From Pedobacter kyonggii (GTDB taxonomy: Bacteria; Bacteroidota; Bacteroidia; Sphingobacteriales; Sphingobacteriaceae), in the NCBI RefSeq assembly GCF_004310665.1, contig NZ_SIXF01000025.1, positions 19,414-83,413 of the forward strand: DNA of 64,000 nt. Direction: 5' to 3'. This document shows, one piece after another, positions 26,705 through 36,133 of this stretch. Position 1 is the stretch's first letter. Every line of letters begins with the position of its first letter. The notes beneath the pieces were generated by a model that saw only the letters and a list, made by a program, of their open reading frames with translations, was not told where the DNA came from and searched no databases. Made by a program: the position numbers and the translations under genes.

Positions 26705-26745
26705 CTTGCTAAAGTCCCCTTTAGGGGATTTAGGGGTTAATCTTC
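26645..26745. repeat. Two CCCCTAAAGGGG-type palindromic repeats
   Basis: Copy one at 26649-26679 contains CCCCCAACCCCCTTAAGGGG and overlaps the 5' end of the ABM gene. Copy two at 26710-26742 contains AAGTCCCCTTTAGGGGATTT and overlaps the end of leuC. They are about 40 bases apart. Confidence 0.65.
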
Positions 26746-28142
26746 TCCAACAAATCCCTTACATCAGTGATTTTTCCGGTTACAGCTGCTGCTGCTGCAG
26801 TAAGTGGACTGGCCAATAACGTACGTGCATTTTGCCCTTGTCTGCCTTCAAAGTTTCTGTTTGATGTAGATACACAATATTTACCTGCTGGGATTTTATC
26901 TTCGTTCATACCTAAACAGGCACTACAGCCTGGTTCACGTAACTGGAAACCAGCGGCTTCGAAAATTTTATCCAAACCTTCGTTTTTAGCTTGTTGTTCA
27001 ACTTGTTTCGAACCTGGAACAATCCAAACGGTCACATTATCTGCTTTGCGTTTATCTTTAACAAAATCGGCAACTTCGCGTAAATCTTCAATGCGTGAGT
27101 TGGTGCAGCTTCCGATGAATACATAATCAACCGGTTTCCCGATTAATGAAGAATCGTCATCAAAGCCCATATAATCTAACGCTTTCTGGTACGAAAGTTT
27201 TTCTTTTTCTGGTTGTGCACCAGTTGCCGGAATATGTTCCTGAATACCCATGCCCATTCCAGGGTTCGTTCCATAGGTAATCATAGGTGCAATATCTGCT
27301 GCATCGAAAGTTAAAACACTATCGAATTTTGCATCAGCATCGCTATATAATGTTTTCCAATAAGCTAAAGCTTTATCCCACTCTTCGCCAGCAGGAGCAA
27401 ATTTTCTTCCTTTAATGTAATCGAAAGTGGTTTGGTCGGGTGCAATTAATCCACCACGTGCACCCATTTCGATACTCATGTTACAGATGGTCATACGGGC
27501 TTCCATACTTAAAGCTTCGATTGCCGAACCTGCATATTCTATAAAATAACCTGTACCGCCTGCGGCAGAGATTTTAGCAATAATGTATAAGATAATGTCT
27601 TTTGCACCAACGCCTTTTCCGAGTTCGCCGTTTACCTCAATTTTCATGGTTTTAGGTTTCGACTGCAATAAACATTGCGTTGCAAAAACCTGCTCTACCT
27701 GCGAAGTACCGATACCAAATGCAATGGCACCAAAAGCACCATGGGTTGAGGTATGGCTATCACCGCAAACCATTGTTTTACCAGGTAAGGTGATACCCAG
27801 CTCAGGGCCGATAACATGCACAATGCCTTGAAAAGGATGCCCTAAACCATAAAGCTCTACACCGAATTCTGCACAATTTTTGGTTAACATATCTACCTGA
27901 TAGCGCGAAAGCTCCTCTTTAATTGGCAATAACTGATTTAACGTAGGTACGTTATGGTCGGCCGTTGCAACAGTTTGCTTCGGACGAAAAACAGGTAATC
28001 CTCTTTTACGCAAACCATCAAACGCCTGCGGAGAGGTTACCTCGTGTATTAAGTGTGTATCAATGTATAAAATATCAGGAAATCCTTCTTCACTTTTTAC
28101 AACGTGAGCATCCCAAATTTTTTCTACTAATGTTTTTGACAT
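26730..28142 (-). CDS. leuC: 3-Isopropylmalate dehydratase large subunit
   Basis: 470 residues, aconitase family. The three 4Fe-4S ligand cysteines lie in [13 protein letters not shown] and in [10 protein letters not shown] (two Cys). Other conserved blocks are [15 protein letters not shown] and the N-terminal [15 protein letters not shown]. It works with LeuD, encoded one gene downstream. Palindromic CCCC repeats flank it on both sides, so its mRNA ends may be protected or processed. Confidence 0.96.
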   Translation of the reverse strand: MSKTLVEKIWDAHVVKSEEGFPDILYIDTHLIHEVTSPQAFDGLRKRGLPVFRPKQTVATADHNVPTLNQLLPIKEELSRYQVDMLTKNCAEFGVELYGLGHPFQGIVHVIGPELGITLPGKTMVCGDSHTSTHGAFGAIAFGIGTSQVEQVFATQCLLQSKPKTMKIEVNGELGKGVGAKDIILYIIAKISAAGGTGYFIEYAGSAIEALSMEARMTICNMSIEMGARGGLIAPDQTTFDYIKGRKFAPAGEEWDKALAYWKTLYSDADAKFDSVLTFDAADIAPMITYGTNPGMGMGIQEHIPATGAQPEKEKLSYQKALDYMGFDDDSSLIGKPVDYVFIGSCTNSRIEDLREVADFVKDKRKADNVTVWIVPGSKQVEQQAKNEGLDKIFEAAGFQLREPGCSACLGMNEDKIPAGKYCVSTSNRNFEGRQGQNARTLLASPLTAAAAAVTGKITDVRDLLEKINP

Positions 28143-28252
28143 TTTAACCCCCTAGCCCCCTAAAGGGGGAATTTAAGTTTGTAAATTATTATTTTTATAA
28201 GACCTGTCCAAAAGTCCCCTCTCTTTTTAGGAGAGGGGATTTAGGGGTGAGG
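28143..28252. repeat. Paired CCCC/GGGG palindromic repeats between ilvC and leuC
   Basis: AACCCCCTAGCCCCCTAAAG (28146-28165, with GGGGGAATTT after it), then AAAGTCCCCTCTCTTTTTAG followed by GAGAGGGGATTTAGGGGTG (28210-28250). Each is a strong hairpin. The second abuts the ilvC stop codon. Confidence 0.65.
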
Positions 28253-29734
28253 TTATGCTGTTTTAATCGCTTTCATTGCAGTCATTGCTTTACGCAAGGT
28301 TGCTCCAATCTGTTCTACCTGGTGAGAGCGGATAGCCTCGTTGATATCGATTAATTGTCTGTTATCAACAGCACCATCTTTACCTTCATTAAAGTTTTTA
28401 CCAACTAGATCAGTATCTACTTTTTTCATGAAATCGCCCAAAAGCGGTTTACAAGCCTGATCGAACAAATAACAACCGTATTCAGCAGTATCAGAAATTA
28501 CACGGTTCATTTCGAACAATTTCTTACGTGCAATGGTGTTGGCAATAAGTGGTGTTTCGTGTAACGATTCGTAGTAAGCAGACTCTGGTTTGATACCTGC
28601 CTGTACCATGGTTTCGAAGGCCAATTCAACACCGGCACGAACAAAAGCAACCATTAAAGTATAGTTATCGAAATATTCCTGCTCACCGATTTTAACATCA
28701 CCAGCAGGCGTTTTTTCGAAAGCAGTTTCACCTGTTTCAGCTCTCCATTTTAATAAATTTTTATCACCATTTGCCCAATCTTCCATCATGGTGCGGCTAA
28801 ATTCGCCACTCATAATATCATCTTGGTGTTTTTGGAATAATGGGCGGATAATATCTTTCAATTCTTCCGAAATTTCGAAAGCTTTGATTTTAGCTACATT
28901 GCTTAATCTGTCCATCATGGCCGTAATACCGCCTTGTTTTAAGGCTTCGGTAATTACCTCAACACCATATTGAACCAATTTAGAAGCATAACCTGCATCG
29001 ATTCCTTTTTCTACCATTTTATCGAAAGATAGGATAGAACCTGTTTGCAATAAACCACAAAGGATGGTTTGCTCACCCATTAAATCTGATTTTACCTCAG
29101 CTACGAAAGATGATTTTAATACACCAGCTCTGTGACCACCTGTACCAGCGCAATATGCTTTTGCCTGTGCCAATCCTTTACCTTGAGGATCGTTTTCAGG
29201 GTGAACTGCAATTAAGGTAGGAACACCAAAACCACGAACGTATTCTGCTCTAACTTCGCTACCAGGGCATTTAGGCGCAACCATAATAACGGTTAAATCT
29301 TTACGGATCTGCATACCCTCTTCAACGATATTAAAACCATGAGAATATAACAAAGTAGCACCTTCTTTCATTAAAGGCATAATTGCATTTACAACAGCGG
29401 TGTGTTGTTTATCTGGAGTAAGGTTAATTACTATGTCTGCATTTGGAATCAGTTCTTCGTAAGTGCCAACTGTAAAATTGTTTTCAGTTGCATTTTTCCA
29501 CGAATCGCGTTTGCCTTCAATTGCTTCCTTACGTAAAGTGTAGCTTACATCTAAACCACTATCTCTTAAATTTAAACCTTGGTTTAAGCCTTGTGCGCCA
29601 CAACCTACAATTACCAGTTTTTTGCCTTTTAATGCGCTAACGCCATCTAAAAATTCAGAACTGTCCATGAAGTCGCAAACACCTAATTGGTTTAATTTTT
29701 CTCTAAGAGGTAATGTGTTAAAATAATTTGCCAT
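28253..29734 (-). CDS. ilvC: Ketol-acid reductoisomerase (class II)
   Basis: 493 residues, so the long class II form with a duplicated C-terminal domain. NADPH- and Mg-dependent isomeroreduction of acetolactate and acetohydroxybutyrate. The nucleotide loop is [20 protein letters not shown], followed by [16 protein letters not shown], whose basic residues fit NADPH preference. [13 protein letters not shown]-like and [15 protein letters not shown] metal-site motifs are present. It lies 116 bases after the dinB-like gene. Confidence 0.96.
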   Translation of the reverse strand: MANYFNTLPLREKLNQLGVCDFMDSSEFLDGVSALKGKKLVIVGCGAQGLNQGLNLRDSGLDVSYTLRKEAIEGKRDSWKNATENNFTVGTYEELIPNADIVINLTPDKQHTAVVNAIMPLMKEGATLLYSHGFNIVEEGMQIRKDLTVIMVAPKCPGSEVRAEYVRGFGVPTLIAVHPENDPQGKGLAQAKAYCAGTGGHRAGVLKSSFVAEVKSDLMGEQTILCGLLQTGSILSFDKMVEKGIDAGYASKLVQYGVEVITEALKQGGITAMMDRLSNVAKIKAFEISEELKDIIRPLFQKHQDDIMSGEFSRTMMEDWANGDKNLLKWRAETGETAFEKTPAGDVKIGEQEYFDNYTLMVAFVRAGVELAFETMVQAGIKPESAYYESLHETPLIANTIARKKLFEMNRVISDTAEYGCYLFDQACKPLLGDFMKKVDTDLVGKNFNEGKDGAVDNRQLIDINEAIRSHQVEQIGATLRKAMTAMKAIKTA

Positions 29735-29850
29735 TGTTTTTTATTGGTTAATTTCTATTTAATTATCGTTATATATTCTTTTTTACTTCGGTTTGTTTAC
29801 CCATATGAGGTGATTACACCGATTTTATCATCCATCTAGCAGCTCACATT

Positions 29851-30315
29851 TTATATCTTTTTCTTCAGTGCCCATGTATAACCTTGGTGTACATTATCGT
29901 GACCAATAGTTGTGATCAGAATTTCTTCAATGTTGTTCATCTGTACGCCATAGGTAGCTGTTGTAAAAGGAGTGATGTTTGAAAATTTTCCGTTTGCATA
30001 ATCTTCCTTTATTTTTTCAATGCTTTCTAATGCGATGGCTTTCAATTCTGCTACTTCTTCTTCAGTTACTGTATAAGATGGCTTTGTATCCTTTTTATAA
30101 TACTCGTTAAATTTTACCGAGGTTGCATCTTGCAATACACCTGTACGGATATAACAAAGTGTTTGCGTACTCACTACAATATGGCCAAAGTTCCAGATAA
30201 TGTTATTGTTGTAACCATCAGGAATTTTATTCAATTCTTCGATTGTTAAATCATCTATTAACTTAATAAACGCCTTACGTGAGTTTATTATAAAATCAAA
30301 TACCTCGTTCATCAT
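29851..30315 (-). CDS. DinB-family (DUF664-like) protein
   Basis: 154 residues forming a four-helix bundle. The metal-site histidines appear in NIIWNFGHIVVSTQ and in TIGHDNVHQGYTWAL, as in DinB/YfiT-type proteins. Members include thiol-dependent transferases; no substrate can be named. It sits between ilvN and ilvC, with similar AT-rich segments (TAATTATCGTT... followed by CTTCGGTT) on both sides, as if it had been inserted. Confidence 0.8.
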   Translation of the reverse strand: MMNEVFDFIINSRKAFIKLIDDLTIEELNKIPDGYNNNIIWNFGHIVVSTQTLCYIRTGVLQDATSVKFNEYYKKDTKPSYTVTEEEVAELKAIALESIEKIKEDYANGKFSNITPFTTATYGVQMNNIEEILITTIGHDNVHQGYTWALKKKI

Positions 30316-30514
30316 ATTATAATTCGTATCTATCTAATTATCGTTTTGTTTTTCAGCTTCGGTTAATTGCTTTATCGTAATCGGACGTTCTTAAAATCGG
30401 TATGGCTTTATTGCATTTCATATTCTTTGATTTTTTAACCGCAAAGAGCGCAAAAATTTTCGCAAAGGTCGCTAAGCATTATGCCTTTGACCTTTTGTAC
30501 CCTATACTTTAATA
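30316..30514. repeat. Spacer with a CGCAAAG-type repeat
   Basis: Between ilvN and the DinB-like gene. AACCGCAAAGAGCGCAAAAA and CGCAAAGGTCGCTAAGC (30438-30475) match the type seen after hemA at 3433. No gene. Confidence 0.5.
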
Positions 30515-31153
30515 TTACATGGTGAAGATCTTCTGTCCTTTTTCTAAAAACTCGTTTTCTACCAATTCTTCACCTGGTTCGAAAGCTTCGAATTCCTTTA
30601 GTTTTTCGTGGAAACCGGCACTGTCTTTAATAATGGCCACTCTTGCAGATCTCACAAATTCAATTAGTTCGTAAGGTTCCAAAGCTTTTACCAAAGCATC
30701 AGTTTCTTCACGGTGACCAGTTACTGCAAAAACAGTATAATCTTTACGGATCACGACCGCACTCGCGCCGTATTGTCTTAATAAACGCTCTACGGTTACT
30801 TTTTCTGCAATTTCATCTGTAGAAACTTTGTAAAGCGCCAGTTCCTGCCAGATAATTTCTTCGTTGGTGTTGAAATAAACTTTCAATACCTCAATCTGTT
30901 TTTCTATCTGACGGGCCAGCTTTCTCACTACTTCGTAACCTTCGTGGATGACGATGTTGAAACGGTGTATTCCTTCAATTTCTGATGCGGAGCTATTTAA
31001 ACTTTCGATATTGATTTTTCTTTTCGAGAAAATAATCGCAATCCTGTTGAGTAAACCAATGCGGTTTTCGGCATACACCGTAATGGTATATTCCTGTTTT
31101 CCTTCTAGGTCAACGGTGTCTTCTGTGTATTTTATTTTATCTTCAGTACTCAT
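30515..31153 (-). CDS. ilvN: Acetolactate synthase small (regulatory) subunit
   Basis: 212 residues. An N-terminal ACT domain (about 18-95) starts YTITVYAENRIGLLNRIAIIFSKRKINIESL, the valine-binding fold. The second domain (about 100-190) has the family feature VIRKDYTVFAVTGHREETDALVKALEPYELIEFVRSARVAI in outline. A charged tail of about 30 residues follows. It activates IlvB and gives valine sensitivity. It starts 32 bases after ilvB. Confidence 0.93.
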   Translation of the reverse strand: MSTEDKIKYTEDTVDLEGKQEYTITVYAENRIGLLNRIAIIFSKRKINIESLNSSASEIEGIHRFNIVIHEGYEVVRKLARQIEKQIEVLKVYFNTNEEIIWQELALYKVSTDEIAEKVTVERLLRQYGASAVVIRKDYTVFAVTGHREETDALVKALEPYELIEFVRSARVAIIKDSAGFHEKLKEFEAFEPGEELVENEFLEKGQKIFTM

Positions 31154-31185
31154 GATAGTTTCTTTTTTTATCTTAAACCTCTACC

Positions 31186-32937
31186 TTACTTCAACCTGAT
31201 TTCGCTTACACTCATTCCTTGAGGAACCATTGGGAAAACGTTGTTTTCTCTACCAACCATTACTTCTAATAAATAAGAACCTTCATGGTTGATCATGGTT
31301 TCTAATGCCTGTCTTAAGTTTGCACGCTCATCAACTTTGCTCGCTTCGATATAATACGATTTTGCTAAAGCAACAAAGTCAGGGCTGGTGATATTCACGA
31401 AAGAATAACGTTTATCATGAAAAAGCTGTTGCCATTGACGAACCATACCTAAAAAGCGGTTGTTCAAAATCAGAATTTTTACTGCCGCACCGAATTGCAT
31501 AATGGTACCCAGTTCCTGAGGTGTCATCTGGAAACCACCATCACCTATAATAGCGATAACGGTTTTATCAGGTGCACCATATTTAGCGCCAATTGCTGCT
31601 GGTAAACCAAAACCCATTGTACCTAAACCACCAGAAGTAATATTGCTGCGGGTATTGTTGAATTTAGCATAACGACAGGCTACCATTTGGTGCTGACCAA
31701 CATCGGTAACGATTACGGCATCACCACCACAGATTTCGTTGATGTTGCGCAATACTTCGCCCATGGTCATTTCATCACCAGTTGGATAAAGTTCCGGAGT
31801 AATGACTTGATCTATTTCCTCTTGATTATATTGTCTGAACTTAGCTAACCAATCTTCATGTTTGTTTTCGTTAACTAAATTGGTTAATAGGGGTAAAGTT
31901 TCTTTACAGTCGCCCCAAACACCAACTTCTGCTTTAACATTTTTATCAATTTCGGCAGGGTCGATATCTAAATGTACCACTTTAGCTTGCTTGGCATATT
32001 TATCTAAACGACCGGTTACACGGTCATCAAAACGCATACCGATGGCAATAATTACATCAGCTTCGTTGGTTAATACGTTTGGTCCGTAATTACCATGCAT
32101 ACCCAACATACCTACATTTAATGGATGTGAAGTTGGGATAGCACCTTCGCCCATAATGGTCCATGCGGCAGGGATTCCTGATTTATTGATAAAAGCTTTG
32201 AATTCTTCTTCGGCTTTACCTAAAATAACACCTTGTCCAAATAAAATGAAAGGTTTTTTTGCTGAATTAATTAATTCGGCTGCCTGCTCGATATATTCTA
32301 CCCTAACTTTTGGCTTCGGGCGATAACTGCGGATGTGATTGCATTTTACATATTCAGGGAATTCCTCCAATTGTAACTGTGCATTTTTGGTAATGTCGAT
32401 CAATACAGGGCCTGGTCTGCCACTTTTCGCAATGTAAAAAGCTTTAGCCAATACTTCTTGAATTTCTTTGGCATCAGTAACCTGATAGTTCCATTTTGTG
32501 ACTGGAGTGGTTATATTAATCACATCGGTTTCCTGGAAAGCATCTGTTCCCAATAGGTGGGCGAAAACCTGTCCGGTAATACAAACCAATGGCGTACTGT
32601 CGATTTGCGCATCTGCCAAACCGGTAACTAAATTGGTTGCACCTGGTCCGCTGGTTGCGAAAACAACACCAACTTCGCCGCTTGCTCTTGCAAAACCCTG
32701 AGCGGCATGGATACCACCTTGCTCATGGCGAACCAGTATGTGTTCTAGTTTATCGGCATAATCATAAAGAGCATCATAAATAGGCATGATTGCTCCTCCC
32801 GGATAACCGAAAATGGTGGTTACACCTTCTTCAATTAATCCATTCAACAAAACTTGTGAGCCTGTTCCTTTAAATAAGGTTTTTGAGGTTTCTGCTTTCG
32901 CCTCGTTTTGTTGTATTGTATCTTGTGCAGTTTCCAT
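31186..32937 (-). CDS. ilvB: Acetolactate synthase large (catalytic) subunit
   Basis: 583 residues. ThDP/FAD enzyme forming acetolactate or acetohydroxybutyrate. The catalytic Glu is in ILVRHEQGGIHAAQG, after the GYPGGAIMPIYDAL motif; the ThDP-binding motif is IGDGGFQMTPQELGTIMQF...NN. The middle FAD-binding region includes MRFDDRVTGRLDKYA. It starts 21 bases after the broken ORF6N gene in the same direction. Confidence 0.96.
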   Translation of the reverse strand: METAQDTIQQNEAKAETSKTLFKGTGSQVLLNGLIEEGVTTIFGYPGGAIMPIYDALYDYADKLEHILVRHEQGGIHAAQGFARASGEVGVVFATSGPGATNLVTGLADAQIDSTPLVCITGQVFAHLLGTDAFQETDVINITTPVTKWNYQVTDAKEIQEVLAKAFYIAKSGRPGPVLIDITKNAQLQLEEFPEYVKCNHIRSYRPKPKVRVEYIEQAAELINSAKKPFILFGQGVILGKAEEEFKAFINKSGIPAAWTIMGEGAIPTSHPLNVGMLGMHGNYGPNVLTNEADVIIAIGMRFDDRVTGRLDKYAKQAKVVHLDIDPAEIDKNVKAEVGVWGDCKETLPLLTNLVNENKHEDWLAKFRQYNQEEIDQVITPELYPTGDEMTMGEVLRNINEICGGDAVIVTDVGQHQMVACRYAKFNNTRSNITSGGLGTMGFGLPAAIGAKYGAPDKTVIAIIGDGGFQMTPQELGTIMQFGAAVKILILNNRFLGMVRQWQQLFHDKRYSFVNITSPDFVALAKSYYIEASKVDERANLRQALETMINHEGSYLLEVMVGRENNVFPMVPQGMSVSEIRLK

Positions 32938-32958
32938 AGTTATGTTTTTGCGGTTCTA

Positions 32959-33529
32959 CTATTCTTTAATTTTAAACCCAATTCTTTGTCTGTCGTTCCA
33001 TTTTAATTGAGCAATTTTCTCGTCTATTAAATTTTCCATTGCATCATACAGCTCGTTGAGCTGAACATCATGTTCGCCAATCCGTTCTTTAATTTCTGTT
33101 AACTGTTCGTTAAGGTTGCTTTGCTTCAGCAAAATTTTCCGAACGTCAACAAAAGCTCTCATAATGGCAATATTCATGTTAATTGCCTTATCACTTTTCA
33201 AAACGCCACTCAAAATGGCAACACCTTGCTCTGTAAAGAGCATAAGGCGTTGTACCCACATTTCTCTTATTTTGACTTATCATCACAATTTGTAATGATG
33301 GATCAACCGTTTCTGACGATGCGGTCACAATTTGTGACCGGATACTTTCCCATTCAACCTGAGTAAGCCTGAACATAAAATCATCAGAAAAACGCTTGAT
33401 GTTACGCTTTACTGCCTGATTTAATACCTTGGTTTCAACTTCATAGAGCAATGCCAGATCAAAATCGAGCATTACTCTTTCTCCCCGGATTTCATAAATC
33501 CTATTCTGAATACTTTTAATTATTTGCAT
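32959..33529 (-). pseudogene. ORF6N-domain protein gene with one frameshift
   Basis: The 5' part, from the ATG at 33529, encodes [21 protein letters not shown]...[19 protein letters not shown], the ORF6N DNA-binding-type domain, then [15 protein letters not shown]. The sequence then shifts frame: the expected [20 protein letters not shown] is in the next frame and runs to 32959 with a coiled coil (LNEQLTEIKERIGEHDVQLNEL). One extra base around 33236-33242 explains it. Either a recent mutation or a sequencing error. Phage-derived family, placed between ilvD and ilvB. Confidence 0.8.
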
Positions 33530-33577
33530 AATCTATTTTATTAGTAATCAATTAATCTGGGGGATGATTTTTTGATT

Positions 33578-35260
33578 TTAATATTCGTCAGTTACGCAAC
33601 CACTAGCTGCGTCTGAAACTGTTTTAGCATATTTATATAAAACACCTTTTGTTACTTTTAACGCTGGTTGTACATAGTTTTTTCTACGCTCGGCAATCAC
33701 TTCTTCGCTGACTTGCAGGCTAATGACGTTGTTTACCGCGTCAATTAAAATCCGGTCTTCATCTTCCACCAAGCCGATTAAGCCACCTTTGTAGGATTCA
33801 GGTGTAATGTGACCAACCACAAAACCATGTGTACCACCAGAGAAACGTCCGTCGGTAATTAAAGCCACTGATTTGCCTAAACCAGCACCAATAATTGCTG
33901 AGGTTGGTTTTAACATTTCTGGCATACCTGGCGCACCTACCGGACCTGAATTTTTAATTACGATTACATCGCCAGGTTGAACACGTCCACTAGAAATTCC
34001 GGCAATTAAATCGTGTTCGCCATCGAATACACGTGCAGGGCCTTCAAATTTCTCACCTTCTTTTCCACTTATTTTTGCAACAGAACCTTTTTCTGCCAGG
34101 TTTCCGTAAAGAATCTGTAGGTGACCAGTGGCTTTAATCGGCTCACTTAGTTTCTGGATGATTTTTTGATCATAATCCATGATCGATTTTACGTCAGCCA
34201 GATTCTCAGCTACAGTTTTTCCGGTTACAGTTAAACAATCTCCGTGTAATAGACCCTCGTTTAATAAATATTTCAATACTGCCGGAATACCTCCATATTG
34301 ATGTAAATCCTGCATTAAGTATTTTCCACTAGGTTTGAAATCGGCAAGTACGGGTGTTACATCACTCATGCGCTGGAAATCATCCTGGGAGATTTCGATA
34401 CCGATAGCTTTACCCATTGCAATAAAATGTAATACTGCATTCGTACTGCCACCTAAAATGATAATAGAACGAATGGCATTTTCGAATGCTTTTCTCGTCA
34501 TAATATCAGATGGTTTGATATCTTTCTCCAATAAAATTTTGATGTATTTACCTGCATCTAAACATTCTTGTTTTTTCTCCTCGCTGATTGCCGGGTTCGA
34601 AGATGAATAAGGCAAACTCATACCTAAAGCCTCAATTGCTGATGCCATTGTGTTTGCAGTATACATCCCTCCACAAGCACCTGCGCCAGGGCAAGTATGT
34701 TTTATAATGCCCTGATAATCTTCCTCAGAAAGATTGCCACATATTTTCTGCCCCAAAGCCTCGAAAGCTGAAACGATGTTCAATTCTTCGCCTTTGTAAT
34801 GGCCAGGCGCAATCGTACCACCATAAACCATAATTGAAGGGCGATCTAAGCGTGCCATGGCCATAATCGCGCCAGGCATGTTTTTATCACAGCCAGGGAT
34901 AGAGATAATTCCATCGTAATATTGGCCACCGCAAATGGTTTCGATACTATCAGCAATTACATCGCGACTTACCAACGAATAACGCATTCCATCTGTACCG
35001 TTGCTCATCCCATCACTTACGCCAATGGTATTAAAAACCAAGCCCACTAAATCATTATTCCAGACCCCTTTTTTCACATCTTTTGCAAGATCGTTAAGGT
35101 GCATATTGCAGGTGTTACCATCGTAACCCATACTTGCAATACCGACCTGTGCTTTAGCCATATCAGCATCAGTTAATCCGATTCCGTAAAGCATAGCTTG
35201 CGCTGCCGGTTGTGTAGGGTCTTGTGTAAATGTTTTACTGTACTTGTTTAATTCGCTCAT
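33578..35260 (-). CDS. ilvD: Dihydroxy-acid dehydratase
   Basis: 560 residues. Dehydrates dihydroxyisovalerate and dihydroxymethylvalerate. Fe-S ligand cysteines lie in [28 protein letters not shown] and [18 protein letters not shown]. The C-terminal motif [21 protein letters not shown] carries the catalytic Ser. It is the first gene after the Ile-rich leader and terminator (35311-35441), so it is probably the main target of that attenuator, with the following ilv/leu genes. Confidence 0.96.
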   Translation of the reverse strand: MSELNKYSKTFTQDPTQPAAQAMLYGIGLTDADMAKAQVGIASMGYDGNTCNMHLNDLAKDVKKGVWNNDLVGLVFNTIGVSDGMSNGTDGMRYSLVSRDVIADSIETICGGQYYDGIISIPGCDKNMPGAIMAMARLDRPSIMVYGGTIAPGHYKGEELNIVSAFEALGQKICGNLSEEDYQGIIKHTCPGAGACGGMYTANTMASAIEALGMSLPYSSSNPAISEEKKQECLDAGKYIKILLEKDIKPSDIMTRKAFENAIRSIIILGGSTNAVLHFIAMGKAIGIEISQDDFQRMSDVTPVLADFKPSGKYLMQDLHQYGGIPAVLKYLLNEGLLHGDCLTVTGKTVAENLADVKSIMDYDQKIIQKLSEPIKATGHLQILYGNLAEKGSVAKISGKEGEKFEGPARVFDGEHDLIAGISSGRVQPGDVIVIKNSGPVGAPGMPEMLKPTSAIIGAGLGKSVALITDGRFSGGTHGFVVGHITPESYKGGLIGLVEDEDRILIDAVNNVISLQVSEEVIAERRKNYVQPALKVTKGVLYKYAKTVSDAASGCVTDEY

Positions 35261-35310
35261 TGTTTAAATTGTATGTATGCTGTTGTATTTCAATTATTTC
35301 TTTTTGAGGC

Positions 35311-35342
35311 AAAAAAAAACCGCCTCTTGTGGGAGGCGGTTT
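35311..35342 (-). terminator. Attenuator terminator upstream of ilvD
   Basis: Minus-strand stem AAACCGCCTC (35342-35333) and GAGGCGGTTT (35326-35317), 6-base loop, then a T-run down to 35311. It lies 22 bases after the leader-ORF stop and 50 bases before ilvD. Its 5' arm CCGCCTC (35339-35333) can instead pair with GAGGTGG (35386-35380) inside the leader ORF (six Watson-Crick pairs and one G-U), which would block the terminator. That segment can in turn be held by TTTCTC (35398-35393). Confidence 0.85.
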
Positions 35343-35363
35343 CGATATGGTATATTTTTTATA

Positions 35364-35441
35364 TTATACGCAACGATTTCCACCTCTCTTTTGAGAAATG
35401 ACAATAATTAGGTTGCTAATAATGTTTGTGTTTATATTCAT
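35364..35441 (-). CDS. ilvL: Predicted ilv leader peptide (attenuation), Ile-rich
   Basis: 25 codons with ATG at 35441 and TAA at 35366-35364. The central stretch IISNLIIVIS has five Ile, one Leu and one Val; the peptide then reads QKRGGNRCV. The GAGGTGG antiterminator segment covers codons 19-21, just after the run of control codons (11-15). The order leader ORF, terminator, ilvD is that of ribosome-mediated attenuation: stalling for lack of Ile-tRNA (or Val/Leu) would favour read-through. The leader itself likely has no other function. Confidence 0.8.
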   Translation of the reverse strand: MNINTNIISNLIIVISQKRGGNRCV

Positions 35442-35456
35442 GTCTTTGATGAATCA

Positions 35457-35464
35457 CAAACATA
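35457..35464 (-). promoter_or_regulatory. Putative promoter of the ilvD attenuator transcript, -7 box
   Basis: TATGTTTG on the minus strand matches TAnnTTTG. A start about 7 bases downstream would leave only about ten bases before the leader ATG at 35441. A T-rich segment (CTTTACTTTT) lies at the -33 distance, though not a perfect TTG. Confidence 0.55.
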
Positions 35465-35502
35465 CTAACTATTTAAAAAAGTAAAGAACTATTTAATCTT
35501 AT

Positions 35503-36081
35503 TTATTTTTTTACTCCGATCACGATTCCTGTTGCCCAAACCTGCTTGGTTAACTGCAGATCATCACGGGATTCCAAATCTTTGATCAGTTTTATAGCCT
35601 TATCCTGGTGGCCATCAGGCCAATTCGATTGTGGCAACATGTCATCAATGATGTAAAGTCCGCCGCTGTTAAGCATGGATAAAGCTTCCTCTAAAAGCAG
35701 GTATTTCCCATGCCATGTATCAGCAAAAATATAATCGAACTTTTTGTCTTTATTCTTTTCAATCCATTCGGCACCATCGGTGTCAACCAATGTTAAACGA
35801 TCGTCATCCCCCAGAAAAGTTTGGGCAATGGCTAAAAATTTAGAATCGTTATCAATCGAAGTAAGTGTACTGTTTTGATCTAAACCATCTAAAATCCAAG
35901 AAGTAGACAAGCCTGTACCAGTTCCAAGCTCCAGAAATTTACCTGAAGGTTTTGTAGCAGCAAGTGTTCTGAGCAAAGAGCAGGTCAACACATCAGATGC
36001 CATATCAAATCCTGATGCTTTTGTTGCACCATTAATTTGCTGGTAGGCCTTCGGGAACTGTTGATTGATTTCTTCAGTCAT
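35503..36081 (-). CDS. Class I SAM-dependent methyltransferase (O-methyltransferase-like)
   Basis: 192 residues. The SAM-binding motif I is FLELGTGTGLSTSWILDGL (about residue 50-68), motif II ends LTSIDNDSKFLAIAQ, and DYIFADTWHGKYLLLEEAL with YIIDDMLPQ follows, typical of catechol-O-methyltransferase-like proteins. It lies 52 bases after ilvE in the same direction and before the ilvD promoter, so it is probably cotranscribed with ilvE. No substrate is evident. Confidence 0.82.
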   Translation of the reverse strand: MTEEINQQFPKAYQQINGATKASGFDMASDVLTCSLLRTLAATKPSGKFLELGTGTGLSTSWILDGLDQNSTLTSIDNDSKFLAIAQTFLGDDDRLTLVDTDGAEWIEKNKDKKFDYIFADTWHGKYLLLEEALSMLNSGGLYIIDDMLPQSNWPDGHQDKAIKLIKDLESRDDLQLTKQVWATGIVIGVKK

Positions 36082-36133
36082 CTGTTTTGCTTTTAGTTTG
36101 CTTTTCTCTTTTATTCGTTTTTCCTACTTCTCA

